Shown here: piece by piece, positions 35,383 to 43,849 of the stretch | Position numbering within the stretch: the first letter of the stretch is position 1 | Layout: each line of letters opens with the position of its first letter | Assembly: GCA_965249965.1 (NCBI GenBank) | Contig: OZ252262.1 | Coordinates: 1,240,001-1,304,000, forward strand | From: HXMU1420-13 sp965249965 | Lineage (GTDB): Bacteria; Bacteroidota; Rhodothermia; Balneolales; Balneolaceae | Length of the DNA stretch: 64,000 nucleotides | Reading direction: 5' to 3' | Notes under the pieces: model-generated | Told to the model about the DNA's origin: nothing | Databases searched by the model: none | The model's input: the letters and a program-made list of their open reading frames with translations, nothing else | Made by a program: the position numbers and the translations under genes

Positions 35383-35419
35383 CGGCTTAGTTCCACCAAT
35401 GTTCTATAAGTGTATAAAT

Positions 35420-35457
35420 TAAAAAAGCCAAGTAACTAATTAAATAGAACTTGGCTT
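35420..35457 (-). terminator. Terminator after tRNA-Leu
   Basis: AAGCCAAGT (35425-35433) pairs with ACTTGGCTT (35449-35457); a T-run follows on the minus strand. It lies 11 bases past the tRNA end and may also stop plus-strand transcripts. Confidence 0.75.
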
Positions 35458-35467
35458 AAATTAAATG

Positions 35468-35551
35468 TGCTCACGAATGGAGTCGAACCATCACGGGATT
35501 TCTCCCACACGCCCCTCAAGCGTGCGCGTCTACCAATTCCGCCACGTGAGC
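35468..35551 (-). tRNA. tRNA-Leu (anticodon GAG)
   Basis: The minus strand folds into a complete class II tRNA. The acceptor stem GCTCACG/CGTGAGC has seven perfect pairs. The D-loop has GGTAGA, the anticodon stem CACGC/GCGTG carries the loop TTGAGGG, giving anticodon GAG. A long variable arm (GGGAGAAATCCC) and the T-arm with TTCGACT follow. The 3' CCA is not encoded. It reads CUC and CUU leucine codons. It lies alone, with its own terminator. Confidence 0.96.
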
Positions 35552-35605
35552 TAGGAAGACGACAAAGATAGAGCTTTTGCTCTTCAAAATTCAACGAAAA
35601 TAAAA

Positions 35606-35632
35606 AACCCGAACTCAATTTGAGTCGGGTTT
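35606..35632 (-). terminator. Terminator after the Spy-like gene
   Basis: AACCCGACTCAAA and TTGAGTTCGGGTT pair with one bulged base, then the minus strand has a T-run. It lies five bases after the stop at 35637. Confidence 0.83.
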
Positions 35633-35636
35633 ACCT

Positions 35637-36074
35637 TCACTTATTTCCATCCTCGGAATAAGCTTTCAGGCGTTGGCGAATGTCGTATTGTATGGCTTCT
35701 TTCTTATCTAAATAAACCGCGTATTGGTCTTTGGTTAGAATCTCATGAATAGCTTGTTGATGTTCATTCCGAAGATCTTCTGCAGCGAGTCTTTTCCTTC
35801 GGGGCATCATAGGTTCTTCTCTTAAAGCAGCACCTTTTTCAGCAAATTCCTGATCTATCGCTTGAATTTGGCTTTTCTGGGAATCTGAGAGGTTAAGATA
35901 CTCATCAAATACGGCTATATGAGCTTCAGAACGAATTTCTGGTGGGATATTTCGCATTTCCTGCATTTGTTCGCGATCACCACCTCGTTGACCTCTTTGA
36001 GGTTGAGCAACTACAGGAATGACCACTGCAGCAATCAAAAGGGTAAGGAAAAAAGTTGTTATTGGGCGTTTCAT
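35637..36074 (-). CDS. Small periplasmic Spy/CpxP-like helical protein
   Basis: 145 aa from ATG 36074 (MKRPITTFFLTLLIAAVVIP, signal ending VVAQ); the frame to 36113 adds a non-signal leader and is rejected. The mature protein has a Gly/Arg/Gln-rich start (QPQRGQRGGDREQMQ) and then helices with EYLNLSDSQKSQIQAIDQEF and HEILTKDQYAVYLDKKEAI. This matches the LTxxQ-type helices of Spy/CpxP-family or heavy-metal resistance-like proteins. A chaperone or metal-related envelope role is possible but not shown. Confidence 0.65.
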   Translation of the reverse strand: MKRPITTFFLTLLIAAVVIPVVAQPQRGQRGGDREQMQEMRNIPPEIRSEAHIAVFDEYLNLSDSQKSQIQAIDQEFAEKGAALREEPMMPRRKRLAAEDLRNEHQQAIHEILTKDQYAVYLDKKEAIQYDIRQRLKAYSEDGNK

Positions 36075-36171
36075 TGTCTTTGGGTTTTTATGATTTGCGA
36101 CCAAGCATTTCAATTCGACCTAAAGACGAGCCAATACACGTAATAGTTTTAATGATTCTATTTTAAAACAA

Positions 36172-36195
36172 GATTCCCGCTTTCGCGGAATGACC
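36172..36195. repeat. Dispersed palindromic repeat (ATTCC-CGCGAAAG type)
   Basis: On the minus strand it reads GGTCATTCCGCGAAAGCGGGAATC, an imperfect hairpin around GAAA. This hairpin is a common scattered intergenic element in many bacterial genomes. A T-run follows it on neither strand at once, so a terminator role is uncertain. Confidence 0.6.
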
Positions 36196-36236
36196 TTAGT
36201 GTAATATTAAAACTAGTAAGCAGTAGTGAAGCTAAA

Positions 36237-36782
36237 CTAGCTTTCTTCTAATTGACGCATTGCGTATTCGTTGCCCGGATCAATTTTCAAAGCTTGCTCA
36301 TAGTAAGTGCGAGCTTTGTCATCCTGACCACCACGCTTGATCATATCACCCATCAAAATCCAGTTTTCTGCATCATGTGGATCTGCTTTGATTCTCCCAA
36401 TTAAATATGGAAAAGCTTCTTGTCCACGATCGGTCATGAGCATCAGCATTACTTTATTTCGATGAGCATTAGGAAGGTCACCATCAGCAATTGCTTTGTC
36501 GAAATCAGACTCTGCTTCTGCGAGTTTTTCCAGTTGCATGAACAAGTTGCCACGCATGTTCATATATGATGGCTTTTCACCGGCTAGTTCAATCGCCGTA
36601 TTGATTGCTTTTTCACTCATTTCCAATTGATTGAGTTGTTGGAAAATGAGAGCCTCTAAATAGTAAGGCTCATGAGCTTCGGGATTTTCTTTCTGTAATT
36701 CTCTTGCAGTATCTAAACTGTGATCAATGTCTTTATCCTGGAGTAATTCGAATCCGTGATTCAATTTTTCTTCGAAATTCAT
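36237..36782 (-). CDS. TPR-repeat protein
   Basis: 181 aa, no signal peptide, so probably cytoplasmic. At least four tetratricopeptide helix pairs are seen, for example EPYYLEALIFQQLNQLEMSE, SYMNMRGNLFMQLEKLAEAE and YYEQALKIDPGNEYAMRQLE. It is the last gene of the minus-strand housekeeping run. Its ATG is four bases after the stop of the small membrane protein gene. Its role is unknown beyond a scaffold type. Confidence 0.82.
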   Translation of the reverse strand: MNFEEKLNHGFELLQDKDIDHSLDTARELQKENPEAHEPYYLEALIFQQLNQLEMSEKAINTAIELAGEKPSYMNMRGNLFMQLEKLAEAESDFDKAIADGDLPNAHRNKVMLMLMTDRGQEAFPYLIGRIKADPHDAENWILMGDMIKRGGQDDKARTYYEQALKIDPGNEYAMRQLEES

Positions 36783-36786
36783 ACAA

Positions 36787-36975
36787 TTATTTATTTTTAT
36801 CTGAGATGTCTTCGAAATCGGCTTCTTCTATTTGATCAATATGTCGGCGTCTACGCCTTGATCGTTTGCCGTAATTGTTAAAGTGCTTTTTTTGACCTGG
36901 GGAAGGTAAGAACATTCGACGTATATATCTCGATATCAGATAAAACAGTACGATAAAAAAAAGAAATTTTAACAT
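36787..36975 (-). CDS. Small basic membrane protein (DUF4834-like)
   Basis: 62 aa. One hydrophobic N-terminal helix (LKFLFFIVLFYLISRYI) is followed by a strongly basic stretch (GKRSRRRRRHIDQ) and an acidic tail (EEADFEDISDKNK). Single-helix proteins of this shape occur in Bacteroidota between nucleoside kinase and TPR genes and are annotated DUF4834. Spacing of two and four bases to its neighbours supports a real operon gene. Confidence 0.65.
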   Translation of the reverse strand: MLKFLFFIVLFYLISRYIRRMFLPSPGQKKHFNNYGKRSRRRRRHIDQIEEADFEDISDKNK

Positions 36976-36977
36976 AA

Positions 36978-37619
36978 CTAAGGAGCTATATGAATATGAG
37001 TGTTCGAATGAATTGGTCGCTCGAAAATGTGTTCCTCGATGTACGCTAAATGATCTGGATTGTTTACGAAATCTATTTCAGTGGTGTTTAAAAAGATAAC
37101 GGGCGTTCGATTGTAATGATAAAAGAAATGATTGTATGCATTGTTCAAATCCTTTAAATATTCCGGAGTAATATGCTGCTCATAATCTCTACCACGGTTT
37201 TCGATGTTTTGCATTAAACGATCAACCGAAGATTGTATAAATACAATCAAATTTGGTTGGGCAGCAATTCCCGTCATTATGTTAAAAATCGAATCATACA
37301 AAGCGAGTTCATCCTGATCCAGATTTAATCGGGCAAAAATTCGATCCTTATCGAATATATAGTCAGAAATGGTAAGCTGATGGAATAAATCCTTAGTCAT
37401 CATATTCTGCTGTTGCTTAAATCTACTGGCGAGAAAAGCTAACTGTGTTTGAAAAGCATATCGAGCTCTGTCTTCATAAAATCGTGGCAGAAATGGATTA
37501 TCCTCGAATTCTTCTAAAACTAATCGCGCTTGTCTTCTTTCTGCCAATAAGGTAGCTAGCGAAGTTTTACCAGCGCCAATAACTCCTTCAATGGCAATAA
37601 AATCAAACTGATTCAACAT
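36978..37619 (-). CDS. Deoxynucleoside kinase (dAK/dGK type)
   Basis: Cytoplasmic 213-aa kinase that phosphorylates deoxynucleosides for dNTP salvage. The P-loop EGVIGAGKTSLA lies near the N-terminus. Family segments follow: LEEFEDNPFLPRFYED, RYAFQTQLAFLASRF and LTISDYIFDKDRIFA (the DR segment near the substrate base), then RGRDYEQHITPEYLKDLNNAYN, with the LID Arg region. The ATG at 37619 overlaps nothing, whereas an upstream TTG at 37628 would overlap folK. It follows folK in the folate/replication operon. Confidence 0.87.
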   Translation of the reverse strand: MLNQFDFIAIEGVIGAGKTSLATLLAERRQARLVLEEFEDNPFLPRFYEDRARYAFQTQLAFLASRFKQQQNMMTKDLFHQLTISDYIFDKDRIFARLNLDQDELALYDSIFNIMTGIAAQPNLIVFIQSSVDRLMQNIENRGRDYEQHITPEYLKDLNNAYNHFFYHYNRTPVIFLNTTEIDFVNNPDHLAYIEEHIFERPIHSNTHIHIAP

Positions 37620-37621
37620 TT

Positions 37622-38110
37622 CTACCAACCTAAGTTCGATTTGTGTATGATCATGTTCGGCGCTTCTTCTATGAGTTCTTTAATGCTTTTTCTCGATTCC
37701 GGATCAACCCAGTCAGGTAACACGTCCTGGAGGGGTAATAATACAAATAATCGTTGACTGTATTGAAGGTGTGGGATCGTTAATTCATCGGTTTTTAAGA
37801 TTTTATCATCATAGCTGATGATATCCATATCTATGGAGCGAGCAGTCCATTTTGGGTATCTTGATGGACGCCCTTGGCGCGTTTCCTGTTCTTTTAATTG
37901 CCGAAATAACGTATCAACTGCTAACTTACTTTCAATCAAGATCACAGCGTTCAGAAAATTAAATTCTGATGGGCCGATAGGTTCAGATTCGTAAATATTT
38001 GAATATTCGATGGTTGACTCGGAAATCCGTTCAAGAAATGATTTAGCGGATAATAACTGCTTGTGGGGATTATCTAAATTCGACCCAAGTGCAATGGCTA
38101 TCTTGGCCAT
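37622..38110 (-). CDS. folK: 6-hydroxymethyl-7,8-dihydropterin pyrophosphokinase FolK
   Basis: Transfers pyrophosphate from ATP to hydroxymethyl-dihydropterin in folate synthesis, 162 aa. It starts MAKIAIALGSNLDNPHKQL, the family N-terminus, then SNIYESEPIGPSEFNFLNAV with the FLN pterin-binding segment, and DMDIISYDD (metal-binding Asp pair) followed by LTIPHLQYSQRLFVLLPLQD. Its start overlaps the end of folB by 13 bases, and the next gene is a deoxynucleoside kinase, so coupled translation is likely. Confidence 0.95.
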   Translation of the reverse strand: MAKIAIALGSNLDNPHKQLLSAKSFLERISESTIEYSNIYESEPIGPSEFNFLNAVILIESKLAVDTLFRQLKEQETRQGRPSRYPKWTARSIDMDIISYDDKILKTDELTIPHLQYSQRLFVLLPLQDVLPDWVDPESRKSIKELIEEAPNMIIHKSNLGW

Positions 38111-38457
38111 GACATAGTGACTTCAGACGATTGAATGATTCCGGGCAAAGGGGGAGATAGCTTTTTTACAGTTACTGAAAACTTGGTATTTACCGAAGTT
38201 AGCTCAACAACGCGTTCACCGATCAAGAAGGCGAGATGTTCGATTAATTGTTTCGAAGGGCCTTCCATTACTGATTTAACAGCCTCAAATACCCCTTGAT
38301 AATCTATCGTTTTCTCTAAATCATCCGAAATTGCAGCTTCCTGAAGAGAAGCCTGGATAATGATATCAATTTCGAAGTCATTTCCGGAGATTCTTTCTTC
38401 CTCAAAAACACCATGTAGGCCACGAAACTTGAGGCCATTCAACCTCAATGTATCCAT
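38098..38457 (-). CDS. folB: Dihydroneopterin aldolase FolB
   Basis: Cleaves dihydroneopterin to hydroxymethyl-dihydropterin and glycolaldehyde, the step before FolK. 119 aa, normal length. MDTLRLNGLKFRGLHGVFEEE shows the catalytic loop with the Glu substrate residue, followed by FEIDIIIQASLQEAA, TIDYQGVFEAVKSVMEGPS, LIEHLAFLIGERV and a final VTVKKLSPPLPG where the family Lys sits. It starts one base after dnaA ends and overlaps folK. Confidence 0.93.
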   Translation of the reverse strand: MDTLRLNGLKFRGLHGVFEEERISGNDFEIDIIIQASLQEAAISDDLEKTIDYQGVFEAVKSVMEGPSKQLIEHLAFLIGERVVELTSVNTKFSVTVKKLSPPLPGIIQSSEVTMSWPR

Positions 38458-38458
38458 A

Positions 38459-39904
38459 CTAGAGGCTGGCTACTTCTATGCGTTGATGAAGCTCTTCAAG
38501 GATTCGTTTGTGCTTCGGGCTGGTCAGCATTCGTTCTTCAACCGTTGATATTGCATGAATTACCGTTGAATGATCTCTACCACCAAAATGCAGTCCAATG
38601 GTTTTTAAACTGGATTTTGTAAATCGCTTAGAGAGGTACATCGCAATTTGGCGGGCTTCAACGATTTCTTGTTTTCTAGTTTTTTCACGCACTTTGTTGG
38701 TGTCGATACCAAAATAATCGCACACATAGTTTTGTATCGACTCGATGGAAATTTGAGTATGCGATTCTTTCACCATGTCTTTCAACACGCGCTTCGCCAT
38801 TACTAGATCTATATCATCGATATTCTGAAGGGAAGCATGAGCAAGGAGTTTAATAATTGCTCCTTCAAGATCGCGCACATTAGATTTGAAATTATGAGCA
38901 ATAAATTCAACGATATCAGGCTCAATTTCAATGCCATTATCATTAGCCTTGCGCTCTAAAATGGCATAACGTGTTTCATATTCCGGCATTTGTAAATCGG
39001 CACTTAATCCCCAGCTGAACCTTGAGATAAGACGTTCTTCGATATCGGGCACATCTTTAGGTGCACGATCGCTACTCAAGACAATTTGCTTGCCTTCTTG
39101 ATGCAAGGCGTTGAAGATATGAAAGAACTCTTCCTGAGTTTTTTCTTTACCGCTAAAAAATTGAATATCATCAACAAGTAATACGTCGATATTACGGTAG
39201 AACATGGAAAACTCGCTTGCACGGTTATTCCGAATTGCATGAACAAACTCGTTTGTAAATGCTTCTGAAGAGATGTAAAGAACTGACTTTTCATCCCCAA
39301 ACTTTTGCTTTACACGGTTACCAATACTCTGAATTAAATGTGTTTTACCAAGTCCGGTTGGACCATAAATGAAAAATGGATTAAAGGAATTGCTACCGGG
39401 ATTATCAGCAATTGCCATGGCGGCAGATCGAGCTAAGCGGTTGCAATCTCCTTCAATATATCTTTCAAATACATAGGAGGTATTTAAGTTGGAATCGATT
39501 TTTGTTTTACGGATTCCAGGGATCACAAAAGGGTTTTCAATTACATCAGGTGAATAGTCTGGGTAACCGTTCATTTGCTGAGGCTGAACAGGGGGCATTG
39601 GGCGTTGAGGTAGCCGAACTGCACGGTTATTTTCAAACTGATCAGACTTCTCCATTAAGATGGAATATTCCAACTTTCCATCAGGGCCTAACACTTTGGC
39701 CAAAGTAGATCGTAACATGGTGTAATAATGCTCTTCCAGCCACTCATACCAAAACTGGCTGGGTACCTGAACAGTAAGTGTATTTTCGATCAAACTAACC
39801 GGTTTAATGGGCTCAAACCAGGATTTAAATTTCTGATAGCTAATATTGTCTTTTATAATGTCGAGGCAGTTGTCCCATGCCACCTCCGCTGAAACCATTT
39901 GCAA
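38459..39904 (-). CDS. dnaA: Chromosomal replication initiator DnaA
   Basis: Initiates chromosome replication by binding DnaA boxes and melting oriC. 481 aa from TTG 39904; GGAGG lies 11 bases before it, while the in-frame ATG at 39898 lies 17 bases away, so the start is open by two residues. N-terminal domain I (AWDNCLDIIKDNISYQKFKSWF), a Pro/Gln linker at about 95-125, AAA+ domain III with Walker A GPTGLGKTHLI (181-191) and Walker B LLVDDIQFF, sensor SWGLSADLQ, and domain IV with the DnaA-box-binding GRDHSTVIHAIS near the C-terminus. A cluster of DnaA boxes lies directly upstream. Confidence 0.98.
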   Translation of the reverse strand: MQMVSAEVAWDNCLDIIKDNISYQKFKSWFEPIKPVSLIENTLTVQVPSQFWYEWLEEHYYTMLRSTLAKVLGPDGKLEYSILMEKSDQFENNRAVRLPQRPMPPVQPQQMNGYPDYSPDVIENPFVIPGIRKTKIDSNLNTSYVFERYIEGDCNRLARSAAMAIADNPGSNSFNPFFIYGPTGLGKTHLIQSIGNRVKQKFGDEKSVLYISSEAFTNEFVHAIRNNRASEFSMFYRNIDVLLVDDIQFFSGKEKTQEEFFHIFNALHQEGKQIVLSSDRAPKDVPDIEERLISRFSWGLSADLQMPEYETRYAILERKANDNGIEIEPDIVEFIAHNFKSNVRDLEGAIIKLLAHASLQNIDDIDLVMAKRVLKDMVKESHTQISIESIQNYVCDYFGIDTNKVREKTRKQEIVEARQIAMYLSKRFTKSSLKTIGLHFGGRDHSTVIHAISTVEERMLTSPKHKRILEELHQRIEVASL

Positions 39905-40257
39905 TGCTTTCGTTACCTCCGATGTTCTAAATCAGTTCACTAAGTATGTCAGTTATCCACAGCTGATTTTCAAAAAATCTGCCATTCCTTGAACTGAAAA
40001 TGATGAATTCCATCAAGCTTGTCAAACTGGGAAGTCAATGATTTTTGAAAGTTATCCACAATAAATGAATCGCCGTAAACAACTGCAGCACATTGATTAA
40101 AGTGAGATATAGTATAATTGTGAATTTTCCATGAATCGCCCATAACATTGCCTTAATACGCGAAAATAAATAGTAGTTGAGAAATTCAGAGTGAGAGAAG
40201 TTTTTTTCCACAAGTTTTCCACAATTTGACTCATGAAGTTTTTGCTAAAAAACAAAA
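39905..40257. other. Candidate oriC / dnaA regulatory region
   Basis: A 353-base gene-free region between dnaA and prmC. It contains perfect DnaA boxes TTATCCACA at 39953-39961 and 40052-40060, and two near matches TTTTCCACA at 40204-40212 and 40215-40223, all in the same orientation. The stretch between 40100 and 40190 is strongly A+T rich. This is consistent with a replication origin or DnaA autoregulation. Strand-skew data would be needed to decide. Confidence 0.6.
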
Positions 40258-41136
40258 TTAGAATTTCGAAGATTTCAACTTTTTTGCAAGTACAATTCGG
40301 TCTTTTCCTGAGTAGTCTTTTTGTATTGATGTATCCCATTTTGCAGCAGGAAATAGCCGCTGAGTTTCTTCTCCAAGCCGCTCATTAATTTCCATGGCTA
40401 AAAATCCATTATCAGAGAGCGTGTTGAAAGAAAATGTTTCTAACGAAGAATAGATTTTTTCGAGCGAGTGTGTAAACAATGCCAGGTTCGGTTCGAAGTT
40501 TTTTACCTCATCATCTATGGAAGATTTTTCAGACTCTAATATGTAAGGTGGATTGGATACAATCACATCAAATGGTCCTTTAGAAATTGAGAAGGTCGGT
40601 GATTCTAAATCATCCTCGAATAATTCTATGTTCAAATTATTTCGAGTGGCATTTTCGCGTGCTGTGTTTAATGCTTCTTCTGAAATGTCCATCCCAAATA
40701 TATTCCAATCAGATTGTCTGGATTTAAGCGCCAGTGCAATGCAACCCGACCCGGTACCCACATCAAGTATATTCAAATCATTTGCTCCCTTACATTCTTC
40801 TAAAACAAGCTCTACAAGCTGCTCAGTTTCTTGTCTGGGTATTAACACAGATGGATTTACTTTAATTGGAAGGCCAAAAAAATCAGTTTCGCCGGTAATA
40901 TATTGCAGAGGTTCGTGATTAGCTCTACGAACTACTAATGGGCGAATAGCGTCAAGCTCAGTTGGGTGGAGTGGTTTATCAAAAATGAGATACAGATCTA
41001 ACCTTTTTCGATCTAGAACATGGGCAAGGAGCCACTCTATACTTAAACGTGGGTTTCTAACTCCTTTTTCAGCAAAATAATCCGTTGCCCATTCGAGCAT
41101 GGACAGCACCGTCCAATCGGTGCGTGGATTCGCCAT
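40258..41136 (-). CDS. prmC: Release factor glutamine methyltransferase PrmC
   Basis: Methylates the GGQ glutamine of peptide chain release factors RF1/RF2, 292 aa. N-terminal helical domain (MLEWATDYFAEKGVRNPRLS, LLAHVLDRKRLDLYL) and a Rossmann methyltransferase with NILDVGTGSGCIALAL for S-adenosylmethionine binding. The substrate motif VSNPPYI with the NPPY glutamine-binding signature is present. PRQETEQLVELVLEE precedes it, a PrmC hallmark. It starts three bases after the stop of the upstream 128-aa gene. Confidence 0.95.
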   Translation of the reverse strand: MANPRTDWTVLSMLEWATDYFAEKGVRNPRLSIEWLLAHVLDRKRLDLYLIFDKPLHPTELDAIRPLVVRRANHEPLQYITGETDFFGLPIKVNPSVLIPRQETEQLVELVLEECKGANDLNILDVGTGSGCIALALKSRQSDWNIFGMDISEEALNTARENATRNNLNIELFEDDLESPTFSISKGPFDVIVSNPPYILESEKSSIDDEVKNFEPNLALFTHSLEKIYSSLETFSFNTLSDNGFLAMEINERLGEETQRLFPAAKWDTSIQKDYSGKDRIVLAKKLKSSKF

Positions 41137-41139
41137 AAA

Positions 41140-41526
41140 TTACTCTTCTTCTTTAACGTCAGATACTTGCTCTTCCTGAATAGTTAGCCCAAATCTTTTT
41201 GCAAAATCGAAAATAAACGCATTTACCGACTCTTCCATACTCTGTTGGTCGCTCAATGAACTACCTCTAAAACCCATTCTGCCACCGGTTTTTTTGAGAA
41301 TGATTTTGTTATGCTGAGCAGATGTTTCGAAGATACAGGTAAGAGTAATACTGGAGTTTATCTGTTTATTAAACTCCTCGTACACAGCAACTTCAAATTT
41401 AGTTTGCAGTGTTTCGAAGTTTCGTGTGTGCAAAAATTTCGGTGGATGCTCAGTAAACATTTTATCGCCCATGCGTTTAAGAGTAGCAGAAGGACCGAAG
41501 ACTAAGTACGTAGTATGTGAGTTCAT
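41140..41526 (-). CDS. Conserved-style protein of unknown function
   Basis: 128 aa, no signal peptide or helix spanning a membrane. No family recognised. It has a mixed alpha/beta composition (TYLVFGPSATLKRMGDKMF, SSITLTCIFETSAQHNKIIL), a basic middle and an acidic tail (EEQVSDVKEEE). It sits three bases upstream of prmC on the same strand, which argues for a real co-transcribed gene. Confidence 0.6.
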   Translation of the reverse strand: MNSHTTYLVFGPSATLKRMGDKMFTEHPPKFLHTRNFETLQTKFEVAVYEEFNKQINSSITLTCIFETSAQHNKIILKKTGGRMGFRGSSLSDQQSMEESVNAFIFDFAKRFGLTIQEEQVSDVKEEE

Positions 41527-41670
41527 ACGATGAAAAATATTAAAAATTGCTGAAACCTGAATTTTCAGTGCGGAAAATAACAGGTTATCACTTTAAGACA
41601 ATAAGAAAATGGAGTTTTTTTCGTTGGATGTTTGTTAATTTGTTAATTCCCATGCCACAACTAACCCGTT

Positions 41671-42507
41671 ATGTCTAGATTTATAATTGTACTAAGCGTC
41701 TTTGCGATCTTTTCGGCACCGAAGATATCTGCTCAGGTGCTGTTTGGCGAGCCAGAAATTCAAGAGATTATTCAACCTAAGAATCTTTACGATGAAGGGT
41801 ATAAAAGGGGGTTTGGCTTTTCGTTTGCACTAAATGATTTTGGCTTCGGCGCAGGAATGCAATATAGAATTGGGTTAGGCGCGTACACCGAAGGGTTAAT
41901 TAATTTCAAAATTGCCGGTCTTAGAGATCCAAGTGAGCAAACGCACATTGATATATACTTTGGGAATAGAACCATTGCAAGTAAATATCAGCGGATAATT
42001 ACATTTCCTACAACTATAGGTATCAAGCGTAGATTATTTGCCGCTCAAATATCTGATAACTTTCGTGTGCACACGGCAATGAGTCTTGGTCCAAGTTTTG
42101 CAGTACGCATTCCATATTTTGATGATTTTAATAATAATGGGTATCGCGAAGATGACTATAATCGGTATGGATTAGGTGGAGTTGAGCCAATCAACGATAT
42201 ATTTCAGGGTTGGGATGAAGCCGAAACGGAGCTAGGCTGGAATGGTGAAGTTGTTCTTGGAATCGACTTTGGAGATAATTTCGGGCGACTGCAGACGCTT
42301 CAATTTGGATATAGTTTTTATTATTTCGATCAAGGTTTACAAATTCTTGAACCTAATGCCCCCATCATTAACCCAAATGGTAGTTTGATAGATAATAACC
42401 TCGATGGTTATGCAGATTTTCCCAATGGTTTCCGTTCAGCAAACGATCCGGTCAAGTTTTTTGGGTCAGCGCAGATTACATTTATAATCGGTTGGATGTA
42501 TAATTAA
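41671..42507 (+). CDS. Predicted outer membrane beta-barrel protein
   Basis: 278 aa, unknown function. Signal peptide MSRFIIVLSVFAIFSAPKISA. The mature sequence is full of alternating aromatic strands (GFSFALNDFGFGAGMQYRI, LQTLQFGYSFYYFDQGLQIL, FFGSAQITFIIGWMYN) and ends in an aromatic-aliphatic strand as expected for an outer membrane protein. No other motif. It overlaps the HAD gene stop by four bases in convergent orientation. Confidence 0.68.
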   Translation: MSRFIIVLSVFAIFSAPKISAQVLFGEPEIQEIIQPKNLYDEGYKRGFGFSFALNDFGFGAGMQYRIGLGAYTEGLINFKIAGLRDPSEQTHIDIYFGNRTIASKYQRIITFPTTIGIKRRLFAAQISDNFRVHTAMSLGPSFAVRIPYFDDFNNNGYREDDYNRYGLGGVEPINDIFQGWDEAETELGWNGEVVLGIDFGDNFGRLQTLQFGYSFYYFDQGLQILEPNAPIINPNGSLIDNNLDGYADFPNGFRSANDPVKFFGSAQITFIIGWMYN

Positions 42508-43193
42508 ACGGGTTGGCTCACTAATTCCTCGAACCAAAATTGTGGGTTTTGAAGCGAATCTATGATTAAATCAGGATGGTGTATCTCAAGTTGTTCTCTG
42601 TTAAAATAACCAGTTGTTACTGCAACACTTTTCATGCCATTTGATTTCGCACATTCAATATCGCGGGGTGTGTCACCGATTATTACAAATCTTTGAGGAT
42701 CTGCATCTACATCTAACAATTGTTCAGCTTTATCTAATGCTAGTTGCGGCAACATATTTCGATCTTTATGGAAATCTCCAAACGCACCTATTTTATAATT
42801 TAGGTCGATAGAAACCGTACTTAATTTTACTTCTGCTGCAATTGGAAAATTGCCAGTTAGTAAACCAGGTATAAATCCATCCTGTGAAAAATATTCAATC
42901 GCTTCATCTACATGCGAATGTTTACGTATATGACTGGCAGTAATCTCGGAACTAAGCCGGTTTAAATAAACACTTTTTAGTTTCTGGTATAGGTTTTGAT
43001 CATACCCATGGTTTTCTAAAAAGGAAGTCAGGATATCATGATCGGTTCGACCAGCAAATGAATCGGATTCTAAACCATCATAATCTATTCCAACTTGGCT
43101 GATAATGCTTCTTAAGAGTGGTCGATTAAAACTACTTTCTACCGTTAATAGGGTACCATCGATATCGAAAAGAATTACCCAGGGGTGTTTCAT
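42504..43193 (-). CDS. HAD-family phosphatase (phosphoglycolate phosphatase-like)
   Basis: 229-aa cytoplasmic hydrolase. Motif I is ILFDIDGTLLTVE with the nucleophile Asp and the acid/base Asp two residues on. The helical cap domain follows (residues ~20-90). Motif II is GLLTGNF, motif III lysine is near LALDKAEQLL and motif IV is VIIGDTPRDIECAKSNG. This layout fits the Gph/phosphoglycolate phosphatase branch, but the substrate is not fixed by sequence. The gene ends overlapping the outer membrane protein gene. Confidence 0.85.
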   Translation of the reverse strand: MKHPWVILFDIDGTLLTVESSFNRPLLRSIISQVGIDYDGLESDSFAGRTDHDILTSFLENHGYDQNLYQKLKSVYLNRLSSEITASHIRKHSHVDEAIEYFSQDGFIPGLLTGNFPIAAEVKLSTVSIDLNYKIGAFGDFHKDRNMLPQLALDKAEQLLDVDADPQRFVIIGDTPRDIECAKSNGMKSVAVTTGYFNREQLEIHHPDLIIDSLQNPQFWFEELVSQPV

Positions 43194-43318
43194 ACAGTAT
43201 GCTTTTTTTTGAGTGATGTCAGAAGATAAATGATGTTTAGTCAGGTAATTTAAATAGGTTGTTAAATTTATAGGTTAAGCTTTGTATCTCAAGGTGCTTA
43301 TTAACAAGAGATAAAGTC

Positions 43319-43777
43319 ATCAAAGAAAAAATTGGGTTTCTATTTGTGATTGTTTTCTTTTTGTGGGGATGCGTTGAAACGCCAACAAATAATGGAGAGG
43401 AATTTGAAGAACCAATTTCCACTTTAAAAGAAATTAATCACAGCTTTTTTACCGTTGATAAAGGTCCAATGAGTGCCCGCGGGAAAGGTGAATTTACAAT
43501 CAAGAGTGAATTTGAATACCAAAGCCATTTTGGGGAATCTAGTAATGGGTTTGATTTTGGGGAAGAAATGATAGTGGCAATTTATAAAGGGGAGGCACCG
43601 CTGAGTGAACACAGTTATGTGGTTATAAAAATCATCGAAAGAGAAAATGATGTATAGGTAACTATGACATTTGAGTCTTGCTCGGAATGTAAAACCACAC
43701 CAAGCGCACCTTTTCATGTAGTAGGCATGGACAGAACCAATAAACGATTTGTATTTGAAGAGGAACCAAATAATTGA
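43319..43777 (+). pseudogene. PrcB-like lipoprotein pseudogene with in-frame TAG
   Basis: The reading frame from the expected start region (43319) to TGA 43775-43777 is broken only by TAG at 43655-43657. The part after the stop (TMTFESCSECKTTPSAPFHV) continues the alignment with the next gene (SIQFTPCSPCTRNLSSPYHI), with the stop standing where that gene has Ile. The two Cys and the FHVVGM strand are conserved. The start codon where a Met would fit (before KEKIGFLFVIVFFLWGC) is ATC, so the initiator may also be lost; a GTG at 43346 would leave a very short signal. Both changes suggest decay. The product was probably a single-domain lipoprotein of about 150 aa. Confidence 0.75.
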
Positions 43778-43849
43778 GGGTTCTTGAATTAGTTGAAGAT
43801 TTTGGATAATTAGTTTCATCTTAATCTGCTGTCAACTAATCGAATTTTA

